64,000 nucleotides of DNA. Source: Candidatus Calescibacterium sp. (GTDB taxonomy: Bacteria > Calescibacteriota > Calescibacteriia > Calescibacteriales > Calescibacteriaceae). The translations under genes were made by a program, and so were the position numbers. The stretch lies in contig JANXBU010000006.1 in the NCBI GenBank assembly GCA_025060505.1, positions 60,071-124,070 on the forward strand, read 5' to 3'. Below the pieces are notes generated by a model, which had not been told where the DNA came from, searched no databases, and saw only the letters and a program-made list of their open reading frames with translations. Positions 1 through 9,083 of the stretch are shown here, piece by piece; the first letter of the stretch is position 1; every line of letters begins with the position of its first letter.

Positions 1-2
1 TA

Positions 3-407
3 CTTCTTAACGGAAAGATAGAGTTGATTATTGATTTGGATGAAACAAAATTGTTTTCACATGAGAATCCAGAGGTGATCATATTCAAATTTAGAAAGGG
101 CAAATTTGATCTTGGAAATGAAAAAATAACTTTACTAAGGATAAAGACAAGAAAATCCAATCCAGAAGAGATTTTGGAACAAGCAACAAAATCTTTGAAA
201 AATGAAGGTTCCCATCTGTTTGAACGCAAAGAGATCCCTCATTATAACACTTCAGACGCGTGGTCATCTTTTTTCTTTGATCTCCCATCTTTTGAATTTG
301 TGAAATTGAATAAAATTGCAAAAGTTGGTGTGGGATTTGTTTCAGGATTCGATAGAGCCTTCATTATTGAGGATATTTCATGTTTATCTGATAAGGAAAA
401 AAACTAG
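3..407 (+). CDS. N6-adenine DNA methyltransferase / type IIG-like protein, middle part (truncated by window edge)
   Basis: The reading frame is open to the left edge, so the N-terminus with the catalytic NPPY region lies outside the window. The visible stretch (IIDLDETKLF, then a PEVIIFKF strand) looks like the end of the Eco57I/TaqI-type methylase fold, followed by the start of the target-recognition region (VGVGFVSGFDRAFII). The frame stops at a TAG directly after a run of seven A (397-403). The homologous reading resumes in the -1 frame and runs to 1066. The slip site has the form A_AAA_AAC in frame. It could be a programmed -1 frameshift, phase variation, a decayed gene or an assembly error. 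Family assignment rests on motif memory; substrate specificity cannot be told. Confidence 0.6.
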   Translation, partial: LLNGKIELIIDLDETKLFSHENPEVIIFKFRKGKFDLGNEKITLLRIKTRKSNPEEILEQATKSLKNEGSHLFERKEIPHYNTSDAWSSFFFDLPSFEFVKLNKIAKVGVGFVSGFDRAFIIEDISCLSDKEKN

Positions 408-469
408 TAAAAAAATTCGTAAAGGCAAAACACTGCAAAAGATATATTGTAGAAGGTTATACAGATTAT

Positions 470-1066
470 GTGCTGATAGATGATAGCATAAAAGATGACC
501 AGATACTTAGAGAGAAATATCCCAATATTTTCTCAAAGATTAGTGCGTGGCGAAATCATATGGAGGAAAGATATTTGCCAGACAATAAGAAATGGTTCAA
601 TTGGCAGGCTTTGAGAAACTACAAATTTCTGGTGAATAATCTTATGAAGAAAAGAATTTATGTACCAACACTAGATAGGCATTCTTACAGCAGATTCAGT
701 TTGGGAGAAGAAGGCTTGCTACCAGCTGGTGATACTCTATTCATACATCCATTCGTTGAAGCAGATATTTTCTTTCTGCTAGGCTATCTGAACAGCAAAT
801 TTTTCAGAGCATATTATCTATCTAAGGGAGGTAGGAGAGGAGGTAGAATAGCCTGGACTCAGAGACTACTTGAGAACATAGAAATTCCCCTATTTCCTCA
901 GGAGGTAAAAGATAAAATAGCTGGTATCGTTATGGAAATTATAAACGGGGTAAAGCATAACCAAGATGTATCAAAGCTGGAAAACGAAATAGATGATCTG
1001 ATTAATTTGTCAGTGAAGCATAACGAAACCAAGAGCAAGTACATAAGGCAACTTCAACTATTTTAA
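470..1066 (+). CDS. Type IIG-like methyltransferase, C-terminal target-recognition part (other half of split gene)
   Basis: This is the continuation of the preceding gene in the -1 frame. Homologous reading actually begins near 398 (KKLVKKFVKAK, matching the usual 'KPFVKGKNIKRY' junction of TaqI-like specificity domains); GTG at 470 is only the first in-frame start-like codon. Residues such as FNWQALRNYKF, the HSYSRFSLGEEG strand and LLGYLNSKFFRAYYL are typical of the C-terminal recognition domain. It ends in a charged helix (KLENEIDDLINL). It is unlikely to be translated alone as a functional protein. Together with the upstream part it would form one restriction-modification enzyme if the shift is real. 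Confidence 0.6.
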   Translation: MLIDDSIKDDQILREKYPNIFSKISAWRNHMEERYLPDNKKWFNWQALRNYKFLVNNLMKKRIYVPTLDRHSYSRFSLGEEGLLPAGDTLFIHPFVEADIFFLLGYLNSKFFRAYYLSKGGRRGGRIAWTQRLLENIEIPLFPQEVKDKIAGIVMEIINGVKHNQDVSKLENEIDDLINLSVKHNETKSKYIRQLQLF

Positions 1067-1270
1067 TTTATGTAATTAATATTTGATATACTGTATGATT
1101 ACGTTATCACAAATTTGAAATTAGCTTTGTATTAAATACCTTAGTAAGGAGTTATATCTCAGCTATGAGGTAAAATAACTAAAAGATGTAATGTGAAATC
1201 TGAATAGTTCTTGCAAGTTCTTTTATTTCTTGCTATTAGCAGAACAATTAATCATATACGCGAGCGGTGT

Positions 1271-1300
1271 TTGACAAAGCAATTTGGTTTTATATATACA
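1271..1300 (+). promoter_or_regulatory. Sigma70-like promoter upstream of the BNR/PKD protein
   Basis: A perfect TTGACA at 1271-1276 is followed after 18 nt by TATACA at 1295-1300. The expected start is near 1307, giving a leader of about 30 nt to the ATG at 1339. The remaining intergenic stretch 1067-1270 shows nothing recognisable. Confidence 0.5.
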
Positions 1301-1338
1301 TTAAATTAATGTTGTTTCCGATATTAAACTAATTGAAG

Positions 1339-4300
1339 ATGTACTATGGCGTTATAGCTTTATATTTGCTTTCTGCTGTTTTTTCTTCTGAAAGAATTTT
1401 CGTTTCAAAGGTTGGTGAGCAATCAAGAGTCTCTGTGGCTTACCATTCCGGAAGATTTATAGCTGCTTATGAGGATACTAATTGTGGAAAGCCAGAAAAA
1501 CATATATGTATGAATATAGGAGGTGCGGAAGAGTTAGGAGATGATTCTTTTGCTTCAACTTCATTTCCTTCTGTGGGTGTCGACTCCAACGGTAATATAT
1601 ATCTTGTTTGGTCAGATGCAAGAGCAGTAGATCCAAACACAGGTCAGAGAACTTGGGATATTTACCTAAGAAAGAAGTCAGGAAACAGCTGGCAGCCTTC
1701 TCAGAGAATTCATCCAAAAACTCCTTCTGATCAGTGCAATGCTTCCGGAGATCAGATAAATCCAGATATTTATGTTTCAAGCACAGGTATATACATAGTT
1801 TGGCAATCAATAGAATCAAACGGTAGAAGTTTCGTATGCTTTGTTCATTCTCCGGATTTTGGAAATACTTGGAATCCCAACAAAAAACTTGGAGAGGGTT
1901 ATGTTCCTTCTGTTGCCGTCTATGGTTCAAATATATACATTGCTTTTTCAGACATAAACGGTAATGTGAGATTTCTGAGCTCGTCTGACGGCGGAAATAG
2001 TTTCATGTTGAGAGCAAATCCTATATATAATGCCAGAAGAAGAATTCCAGACCTTTCTTCACCAGATATTGCAGTATCTCCAACAGGAAATATACTGGTT
2101 GCACTTCAAGATAGGGTTGAAAAACTCGGCACCGAGGATATAGATATAATTCTTATTGCTTCAAGAGATGGTGGTGTAAGTTGGTCTTCCCCTTCTAATT
2201 TAGATCTTCCCGGAGACCAAACAAATCCATCTATTATATATACCGGTGGAATTTTCATTTTTTATAATCAAACAAAGAATGAGGCTATTGGACCGGATAT
2301 CTATCAGGTGGAGGCTCAAGGGAATATCTCGGTTTCTTACGGAGAGTTCTCTCCAACCGGAACTATAGAAGTAAATTCTGGGATTCAGAACACCGTAATT
2401 TTCCAGATGAAACTTACCGCATCACCGGAAATCGGTGAGGCAGAGATAAAAACTTTGAGATTCAAGGCTTCTGGAACTTTTGTAGATCAAAATCACATAT
2501 CAAAGGTCAGGATATATCATGATGTTGATGGTAATGGTGTCATAACATCTTCTGATTCTATTTTATCTGAAAGTGTTTTCCAAGCAGATGATTCTTTTGT
2601 TCTGCTATCTGTAAACAGAGTTGTATCAGCATCTCCAATTTATATAATTTTTGTTGTTGACTTGGCTGTACCTATACCAAGAGGTTCCACATTTTTTGTT
2701 TCTTTAAATCCATCCGCGGATATTCTTGCCGTTGTTCCGTCAACTTCTGTTGGTGTTCCTGTTACGGGACCCGTTTTGTCATCGGCTACCCTAAGAGTAA
2801 GAAACAATTTACCTATTGTTAACGTTGTTGCTAATCCACAGAGTGTTCTTGAAAGATCCGGTGTTTCTGTTGTTCTTGATGCCAGCTCTTCTTATGATCC
2901 AGACGGAGATAGCATAAATTTCTCTTGGTATCAGTTATCTGGTATTCCGGTTTCTTTGAACATAGCTGGTCAGACTGCATCATTTGTTGCACCTTCGTCT
3001 GTGACGCGTAATGAAAATCTTGTTTTTGGAGTTACTGTCTCAGACTCTTTTGGGGGATCTTCAACGAAACAGGTTTCCGTTGTTGTAATAGACTCTCTGA
3101 ACGAACCTCCGGTGGCAAGGGCGAGAGTAAATGTGGGGGGAAGTCTATTCGGTGGCGTTGTAGAAGTCAACGAGGGATCAACTGTGATTCTTGATGCTTC
3201 TCAAAGTTATGATCCAAACGGAGATCCTATATTTTATTTCTGGACAAAAATCTCCGGCCAAGACATTTCAATAAGTAGTCCAGCCGGAATAACGGCAAGT
3301 TTTGTCGCTCCGGATGTTGTTGGATCTTCATTTGATACAGTTGTTGTAAATCTTTCTGTAAGAGATAGTAAGGGAGCGACTTCATCAGACAGAATTGAAA
3401 TAAGGATAAGAAACACAAAAGATGATCCACCAGTTGCTGTTTTCTCATCAAATCCAAGAAGAGGTACTGTACCCCTTAATGTTTTCTTTGATGCTTCTGC
3501 TTCCTTCGATTACGATGGGTTCATAGTCCTTTACTCGTGGAATTTCGGAGACGGTTCAGTTCTTGATACAACTTCCCCAACAATAAGTCATACATATGTT
3601 AATCCAGGTGAATATAGAGCTATTTTGAAAGTCAGAGACTCCGGAGGAAATGAATCTGTATTTTCTTCATTTATAACTGCTTTGTCTTCTGTTCCGGCTA
3701 TTTCTGTTTCAGCTCAATCACTTGAAACAAGGATTCCTTATGGATCACCAAGAAATGTGCTTTCGCTGAGAATATCAAATATATCTGGTGAATCTATATT
3801 TCTGAACTCTATCAACTTCAGGATCCAAGGTGTTCCTCTTGCACTGCTTGAGTTTTTCATAGATGAGACACAAGATGGTGTAGCCGACAGAAGAATACAG
3901 AGTTTTCCCGTTTCTACAACAGCTATTTCTGTTATATCTTTAGCTTTGAACACTATGCTTTCGGAAGGTAGTAATATAACCATTTATGTCTATGCTACTT
4001 TGAATCCATCGGGTGTTCCAGCCAACTATGAGGTTTCTGTTTTGGGAATTTCTGCTCGTGGTTCTATTTCAGGAACCGAACCAGATATATATGGAATAAC
4101 TTTCCCATACACTGTAAGATTTTCTGTTTCAAAACCTGCGCTTGTTTTCTCATATCCTTCTACATTTGCTGTAATCTCAGGTGATAAGATTCCTTTTTTT
4201 GTTGATGTTTCTGCAAATGGTGCAGATTTTTCGATCTCATCAATATCCTTTGAATATGATCCAACAAAAATTCTTTATTTGGTCGTCTATGAGGATATAA

Positions 4301-4785
4301 ATCAGAACAGAGTTTTTGATTCATCAGATGTTCTGATAAGTGAATTGAAAAGCGGAGAGCAGAGCCTAAACCTGAGATTAAATATACCGAGAGGAACAAA
4401 GAAAAGGATAGGATTTCAAGCTTATCCCGTTCCAAATCAAAGTTCTCCTCAATTTTATGTTTATGCTCTTGCTTTTGTATTCTCCGCATCTTTATTTTTC
4501 AGGAGAAAATTCTACATACTTGTGGTTCTTATACTGAGCCTTAATCTTCTAACATGCGCTAACAAGCCGGGTAAGGGAACAGCGTCAAGACCGCCTCCCG
4601 AACAACAACAGCCAGATTTACCAAGAGGAGATCAAGGAGATATAGAAATACCTGACCAAGGTCAGATCGACTTTTCAAAATACAGGGTTATTACTAAGTT
4701 CAAAATCAATGGAGTTCGGTTGAGCTCTGCACCATCTGATTATGATGTTGTCGGATTGCCTTTGGATATATGGATAGTTTATTAG
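1339..4785 (+). CDS. Large secreted BNR-repeat/PKD surface protein with C-terminal membrane anchor
   Basis: The start at ATG 1339 is preferred over TTG 1333; residues 1-16 form a signal peptide (YGVIALYLLSAVFSS). The N-terminal third is a sialidase-like beta-propeller with at least three Asp-boxes (SPDFGNTW, SSDGGNSF, SRDGGVSW). The middle has Ig-like/PKD-type repeats, including a canonical NFGDGS PKD motif and repeated 'ASxSYDPDGD' strands. Three EF-hand-like calcium loops are visible (DVDGNGVITSSD, DETQDGVADRR, DINQNRVFDSSD). Near residue 1040 there is a hydrophobic segment followed by RRK, like a C-terminal sorting tail. A second hydrophobic segment with a lipobox-like LNLLTC and a Pro/Gln-rich tail of about 75 residues follows. 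Role is probably cell-surface binding or glycan contact. Its stop lies in a 19-bp tandem duplication. Confidence 0.75.
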   Translation: MYYGVIALYLLSAVFSSERIFVSKVGEQSRVSVAYHSGRFIAAYEDTNCGKPEKHICMNIGGAEELGDDSFASTSFPSVGVDSNGNIYLVWSDARAVDPNTGQRTWDIYLRKKSGNSWQPSQRIHPKTPSDQCNASGDQINPDIYVSSTGIYIVWQSIESNGRSFVCFVHSPDFGNTWNPNKKLGEGYVPSVAVYGSNIYIAFSDINGNVRFLSSSDGGNSFMLRANPIYNARRRIPDLSSPDIAVSPTGNILVALQDRVEKLGTEDIDIILIASRDGGVSWSSPSNLDLPGDQTNPSIIYTGGIFIFYNQTKNEAIGPDIYQVEAQGNISVSYGEFSPTGTIEVNSGIQNTVIFQMKLTASPEIGEAEIKTLRFKASGTFVDQNHISKVRIYHDVDGNGVITSSDSILSESVFQADDSFVLLSVNRVVSASPIYIIFVVDLAVPIPRGSTFFVSLNPSADILAVVPSTSVGVPVTGPVLSSATLRVRNNLPIVNVVANPQSVLERSGVSVVLDASSSYDPDGDSINFSWYQLSGIPVSLNIAGQTASFVAPSSVTRNENLVFGVTVSDSFGGSSTKQVSVVVIDSLNEPPVARARVNVGGSLFGGVVEVNEGSTVILDASQSYDPNGDPIFYFWTKISGQDISISSPAGITASFVAPDVVGSSFDTVVVNLSVRDSKGATSSDRIEIRIRNTKDDPPVAVFSSNPRRGTVPLNVFFDASASFDYDGFIVLYSWNFGDGSVLDTTSPTISHTYVNPGEYRAILKVRDSGGNESVFSSFITALSSVPAISVSAQSLETRIPYGSPRNVLSLRISNISGESIFLNSINFRIQGVPLALLEFFIDETQDGVADRRIQSFPVSTTAISVISLALNTMLSEGSNITIYVYATLNPSGVPANYEVSVLGISARGSISGTEPDIYGITFPYTVRFSVSKPALVFSYPSTFAVISGDKIPFFVDVSANGADFSISSISFEYDPTKILYLVVYEDINQNRVFDSSDVLISELKSGEQSLNLRLNIPRGTKKRIGFQAYPVPNQSSPQFYVYALAFVFSASLFFRRKFYILVVLILSLNLLTCANKPGKGTASRPPPEQQQPDLPRGDQGDIEIPDQGQIDFSKYRVITKFKINGVRLSSAPSDYDVVGLPLDIWIVY

Positions 4786-4812
4786 TTGTATGGTAGTTTA
4801 TTAGTTGTATGG
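4775..4812. repeat. 19-bp perfect tandem duplication at the stop codon
   Basis: TAGTTTATTAGTTGTATGG occurs twice head to tail (4775-4793 and 4794-4812). The first copy carries the TAG stop of the BNR/PKD gene (4783-4785). It looks like a recent slippage or duplication event. Confidence 0.9.
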
Positions 4813-4885
4813 TTCTTTTGAATATTTTGAATATATATCTTTATGCATTAACTCTTATTCCCTGTTAGGTGAGCTATATCGTTTC

Positions 4886-5575
4886 TCAAAATGAGTACAT
4901 AACAGATGTTCCTATTCCGAATCCCTTTCTTATTATTTTCCCACCAAGATTCATAAACGAGAACAAATGTATATTTAACTTGTTAAATCCGGCGATTATT
5001 TTTATTTGTGGTTGAAATCCGATGTTTCTGAAATTTTCATATATTGATCCTATATCTCCCTGAATTTTCAAAAACCGCAGAATTTTCATATTAGCTCCGG
5101 TAAATATAAGAACTTCGTTGAAAGTATGAGGATATAGTGTATTGTATATTTTTGAAGTCCTGTTTGGTGAAAAATTTCCGGAAACAAGTATTATAAAAGA
5201 AAAATTTTCTGATAACTCTCTGCTGAGACATAATCTTGGGGAAATAACTAATCTGTCTGATGTTGCGGGAGTTGTTCCAGTTGGAAACTCAAAACTTAAG
5301 CTGAAAGATGGATTCAGAAATATTTCAGATGGATTTATTTTCATGGTAGCTATTGTATCTGATAGTAAAAATTTCCCTTTTGTTATGCCAGATGGAACAT
5401 CGAGTCTGATTTCAAAAATATCAAGGAACTTTTTTTGTCCGAATACAGAAAAAGTGATATTGTGCTTTTCAACATATTCTCTCTGAGAATAGAATGAGAC
5501 CAGACCTATTCTATCTTCTACAATATAGCTATTTGAGAACTCGAAGAATGATAGTATAATGAGTGCGGTTATCAT
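4886..5575 (-). CDS. Putative outer-membrane beta-barrel protein
   Basis: 229 residues with a short N-terminal signal peptide (TALIILSFFEFSNS). Alternating amphipathic strands follow throughout, and the protein ends in the aromatic ..VMYSF typical of BAM substrates. No enzyme motif is visible. It lies 46 bp downstream of the MBL gene on the same strand. It has a good Shine-Dalgarno (GGAG, 8 nt before ATG), as expected for the second gene of an operon here. Substrate or channel role is unknown. Similar fold features are seen in the protein at 9084-10397. Confidence 0.55.
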   Translation of the reverse strand: MITALIILSFFEFSNSYIVEDRIGLVSFYSQREYVEKHNITFSVFGQKKFLDIFEIRLDVPSGITKGKFLLSDTIATMKINPSEIFLNPSFSLSFEFPTGTTPATSDRLVISPRLCLSRELSENFSFIILVSGNFSPNRTSKIYNTLYPHTFNEVLIFTGANMKILRFLKIQGDIGSIYENFRNIGFQPQIKIIAGFNKLNIHLFSFMNLGGKIIRKGFGIGTSVMYSF

Positions 5576-5621
5576 ACAGAATACTCCAAAGTTTAATTAA
5601 AGATGTTTAGCGTATATTTTT

Positions 5622-6578
5622 TTAGATTTTTTCGTAGTATATTTTGCTGTTTTCTTCTGAGCTTTTGATCAGATTCTCGTTCTTGAGCAAATCTATGTAT
5701 CCCTGTGCTTCTGAGAACTTGAATGACCAAAATTCATCCGGCACATTTGGATAAAGTTTCTGTCCAATTTCATATATTGTTATGGGTTGTGTAGAGACAA
5801 TATCATACACTTTCTTTTTCATCTTTTCTACTCTTTCTTTCATTTTAGATACAACTGCTTTTATTTCGTATATGGGTTCAAGGTGTCCGGGATAGACTAC
5901 TTTTATATCTAATTGTTCAAGTATCTTTAAGGAGGAGATCCAAGCTGGGAGGTTCTGGAATCTATCTTCCTTTTTTGTGAAGAACAGCAGAGGTACAGGA
6001 AAGCCTTTTGAGAAAACATGGTCACCCGCAAATACTGTTCCGTTTTTCTCATCATAAAGTATCACATGGCCGGGGGTGTGTCCTGGGGTTTGGAAGACTT
6101 TCAATGTTGTTTCACCTATTTGAATTTCATCCTGAAAAAATACATCTTCTTTCTGTATTCTGTATTTGCTTGTGAAGTATGACTTTGATTGCTCCTTAAT
6201 TATTTCAAGTTTATCTTCAGGCACACCGTTTTTGGCAAGATATTCGTAAGCAAAAATTGCTCCTTCCTTTCTCTCTTCCTTAGGAATTTCAAGAACTCTG
6301 TCGTTATCTTTCGGATGGAGAAGGATGGGTATTTTTCTTATGTTATGAAATATATCCTTTATATTACCGTAGTGATCTGGGTGGCCATGTGTTAATATTA
6401 TGAACTTAATTCTGTTCCATCCACATGTTCCTTCAATGAATTCATAGAGCTTCTTGAAGTTATCCTGATAACTCAATCCTGTATCTATTATTGCGTATTC
6501 ATTTTTGCTTTCTATTAGAAAGACATTTACTTCAAAAAACGGCCATGGAATTTTAATTTTTAGATTCTGTATCGTCAT
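5622..6578 (-). CDS. Metallo-beta-lactamase fold hydrolase with C-terminal winged-helix-like domain
   Basis: 318 residues. Metal-binding motifs of the MBL superfamily are all present: THGHPDH (63-69), GHTPGH (166-171), AGDH (184-187) and PGHLEP (230-235). Residues 245-318 form a small helical domain with a YEIGQKLYP motif, as in RNase Z-like/LACTB2-type hydrolases with a C-terminal wHTH. The likely reaction is hydrolysis of a thioester or phosphodiester; substrate cannot be told. A -10-like TATGAC lies 6 nt upstream of the ATG, without a Shine-Dalgarno. It is the first gene of a two-gene unit with the beta-barrel protein. Confidence 0.8.
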   Translation of the reverse strand: MTIQNLKIKIPWPFFEVNVFLIESKNEYAIIDTGLSYQDNFKKLYEFIEGTCGWNRIKFIILTHGHPDHYGNIKDIFHNIRKIPILLHPKDNDRVLEIPKEERKEGAIFAYEYLAKNGVPEDKLEIIKEQSKSYFTSKYRIQKEDVFFQDEIQIGETTLKVFQTPGHTPGHVILYDEKNGTVFAGDHVFSKGFPVPLLFFTKKEDRFQNLPAWISSLKILEQLDIKVVYPGHLEPIYEIKAVVSKMKERVEKMKKKVYDIVSTQPITIYEIGQKLYPNVPDEFWSFKFSEAQGYIDLLKNENLIKSSEENSKIYYEKI

Positions 6579-6655
6579 TTTTGTGTCATATGATTTTAAT
6601 ATTCGAATTCTGATTTTCTTTTTTTTATTTTTATATTTTTAAAAGTTTTTGGAGT

Positions 6656-8404
6656 ATGGTGAAGGAAGTAAAAAGTATTCCCGAAGCTTTTTTGAAGTCT
6701 GCAAGGATGAACTCTATGAGGGCGTTTGAGATATTCAAAAGCAAGGGAGTATGGAAGACAAGAACGTTCAAGGAGTCGGCTAATATATCTCTTTCGGTTG
6801 CTTCTGCTTTGATTGACTCTGGTATAAAGAAGGGAGACAAGGTCGCTATACTTTCTCAGACAAGATCTGAGTGGCTTTTGTCTGATCTTGCTATACAGTT
6901 TGCGGGGGGAATTACAGTTCCTATATATCCGGGTATTCAGCCGGAGATAGTCTCTTATATTTTAGAGCATTCGGAGTCAAAAGCTATATTTGTTGAGAGG
7001 AAAGCATTTCTCAAAGATGTAAAAATCCCACAAGGTGTGAAAAACATTATAGTGTATGAAAGTGGAGAAAGGCTTAATGAGGGTTATGTCGGTTTCCATA
7101 GTTTCCAGAGTTCGGATCATGGAAAAATAGATATAGAATCAATTGATTCTGATGATACAGCAACAATAGTCTATACTTCGGGGACAACTGGTCTTCCAAA
7201 GGGAGTTGTTCTTACTCACAGGAATATACTTTCTATGGTTGATTCGGTGACCCAGATAATTTCTCCAAGAGATGAGGATATAATTTTTGCTTGGCTTCCT
7301 TTTGCCCACATATTCGGTCGCCTTATAATATTTTACTCTGTCAGGAATGCTGTTACAGTGGCTTATGCAGAAAATTTAGCAAAGATAATTGATAACCTCA
7401 AGGAGGTTAGACCCACTTTGTTTCCTTCTGTTCCAAGAATTTATGAGAAAGCTTACGAAAGAATAAAACAGAATGCTTCCGCAAGCCCTTTGAAGAAGAG
7501 AATTTTTGAGTTTGCTGAAAAGATGGCTGATGTTTGCTCTGAATACATAAAAGACCATCAACCCCCACCGATTCACATTTCTCTGATGCACAAGATTGCT
7601 GATAGACTTGTTTTCTCAAAAATAAGAGAGGCATTTGGAGGGAGAATAAGATTATGTATTTCTGGAGGAGCTTCTATTCCACCACACATTGCCAAATTCT
7701 TCACAGGTGCTGGTATAAAACTTATTGAGGGTTATGGTCTTACGGAGACAGCATCTGTTGTTACTGTAAACAGGGAAAACAAGTTCAAATTTGGTTCAAT
7801 CGGATTACCTATTCCGGGAGTGCATGTAAAAATTTCAGAGGATGGAGAGCTTCTTATAAAAGCTGACTCTGTTATGAAGGGATATTATAAATCTGAAGAG
7901 GAAACAAAAAGAGTTTTTACAGCGGATGGTTGGTTCAAAACAGGTGACATTGTGGAGATGGACGACGAAGGATTCATATTCTTTAAGGGAAGAGTAAAAA
8001 ATATAATAGTTACTTCTTTTGGAAAGAACATCGCTCCGGAGCCAATAGAGCTTGAAATACAGAAGAACCCTCTGATAGGCTCAGTTGCTATATTCGGAGA
8101 TGAAAAACCATATTTGGTTGCTGTTGTTTCTCTGAACGAAGAGGAGGTAAATCGCATTGCAAAAGAAAGAGGAATAAACAAAAATTTCAAGGAAATTGTA
8201 AGATCTGATTGGATAAGAGATGAGGTCAGAAAAATTATTGACGATGTAAACTTGAATAGGCCCTCTTATGAAAAAATTCATAAATTTGAGATTGTAGAAG
8301 ATGTTTGGTCTCCCGAATCAGGTGAGCTTACTCCAACTCTGAAAACCAAAAGGTATTTCATATATCAGAAATACAAAGATATAATAGAAAAAATGTATTC
8401 TTAA
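6656..8404 (+). CDS. Long-chain acyl-CoA synthetase (AMP-forming)
   Basis: 582 residues, full length for the FadD/ACSL family. The AMP-binding P-loop YTSGTTGLPKG is at 163-173, GYGLTET at 349-355, the GWFKTGD motif at 415-421, and the C-terminal hinge region GRVKNII near 435-441. Activates fatty acids to acyl-CoA via acyl-AMP in the cytoplasm or at the inner membrane. The ATG at 6656 directly follows GGAGT. It diverges from the MBL gene with a T-rich 77-bp gap holding several TATA-like hexamers. It is not followed by other beta-oxidation genes, so lipid activation or remodelling is as likely as catabolism. Confidence 0.9.
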   Translation: MVKEVKSIPEAFLKSARMNSMRAFEIFKSKGVWKTRTFKESANISLSVASALIDSGIKKGDKVAILSQTRSEWLLSDLAIQFAGGITVPIYPGIQPEIVSYILEHSESKAIFVERKAFLKDVKIPQGVKNIIVYESGERLNEGYVGFHSFQSSDHGKIDIESIDSDDTATIVYTSGTTGLPKGVVLTHRNILSMVDSVTQIISPRDEDIIFAWLPFAHIFGRLIIFYSVRNAVTVAYAENLAKIIDNLKEVRPTLFPSVPRIYEKAYERIKQNASASPLKKRIFEFAEKMADVCSEYIKDHQPPPIHISLMHKIADRLVFSKIREAFGGRIRLCISGGASIPPHIAKFFTGAGIKLIEGYGLTETASVVTVNRENKFKFGSIGLPIPGVHVKISEDGELLIKADSVMKGYYKSEEETKRVFTADGWFKTGDIVEMDDEGFIFFKGRVKNIIVTSFGKNIAPEPIELEIQKNPLIGSVAIFGDEKPYLVAVVSLNEEEVNRIAKERGINKNFKEIVRSDWIRDEVRKIIDDVNLNRPSYEKIHKFEIVEDVWSPESGELTPTLKTKRYFIYQKYKDIIEKMYS

Positions 8405-8429
8405 ATTATTTTTTTTATCCATATATTTC

Positions 8430-9062
8430 ATGGAGTCTATGAAATTTTGGAGGGGACAGGTTGCTCCTCTAGATGTTGCAGATGTAGATACAGATCAGAT
8501 AATTCCAAAGCAGTTTTTAAAAAGAGTTGAAAGAACCGGTTTCGGTAAATTCCTTTTTTATAATTGGAGATACGATTATCAAGGTAAGCCGATAGAAAAT
8601 TTTGTTCTCAACAAACCATTTTATTCAAAGGCTTCTATTTTGCTTACAAGGAAAAATTTTGGAACGGGGAGTTCAAGAGAGCATGCTGTTTGGGCGCTTA
8701 TGGACTTTGGATTCAAAGTTGTAATATCTCCAAAATTCGGTGAGATATTCTACAACAATGCACTGAAAAACTGTCTTCTTGTTATAACTCTTTCGGAGGA
8801 GAAGGTGGATCAGCTATTCAAAAAAACTTTCAGTTTTGAAAAGAAGAAAGAACCTTATTATCTAAGTGTGGATCTTGTAGAGCAGGTTGTATATGATGAT
8901 TCTGGATTCAAATGCAGTTTTGATATAGATCCTTTCAGAAAAATGTGTTTGGTAGAAGGCCTTGATGAGATCGCTCTGACTTTGAGATATGAAAGTAAAA
9001 TTCAAGAATATGAGACAAAAAGAAAAGAAAGATTTCCTTTTAGAGAATTTGGGAAAGTTTAA
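8430..9062 (+). CDS. leuD: 3-isopropylmalate dehydratase small subunit
   Basis: 210 residues, the size of bacterial long-type LeuD. The start PLDVADVDTDQIIPKQFL and the core GTGSSREHAVWAL (78-90) are diagnostic of the swivel domain of the aconitase family. It works with LeuC to isomerise 2- to 3-isopropylmalate in leucine synthesis. No leuC lies within the window, so the subunit gene is separated from its partner. The start is either ATG 8430 or ATG 8439 (the latter after GGAG). The gene follows the acyl-CoA synthetase by 25 bp and may share its transcript. Confidence 0.92.
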   Translation: MESMKFWRGQVAPLDVADVDTDQIIPKQFLKRVERTGFGKFLFYNWRYDYQGKPIENFVLNKPFYSKASILLTRKNFGTGSSREHAVWALMDFGFKVVISPKFGEIFYNNALKNCLLVITLSEEKVDQLFKKTFSFEKKKEPYYLSVDLVEQVVYDDSGFKCSFDIDPFRKMCLVEGLDEIALTLRYESKIQEYETKRKERFPFREFGKV

Positions 9063-9083
9063 AATTCAATTCCGATCTAACTT

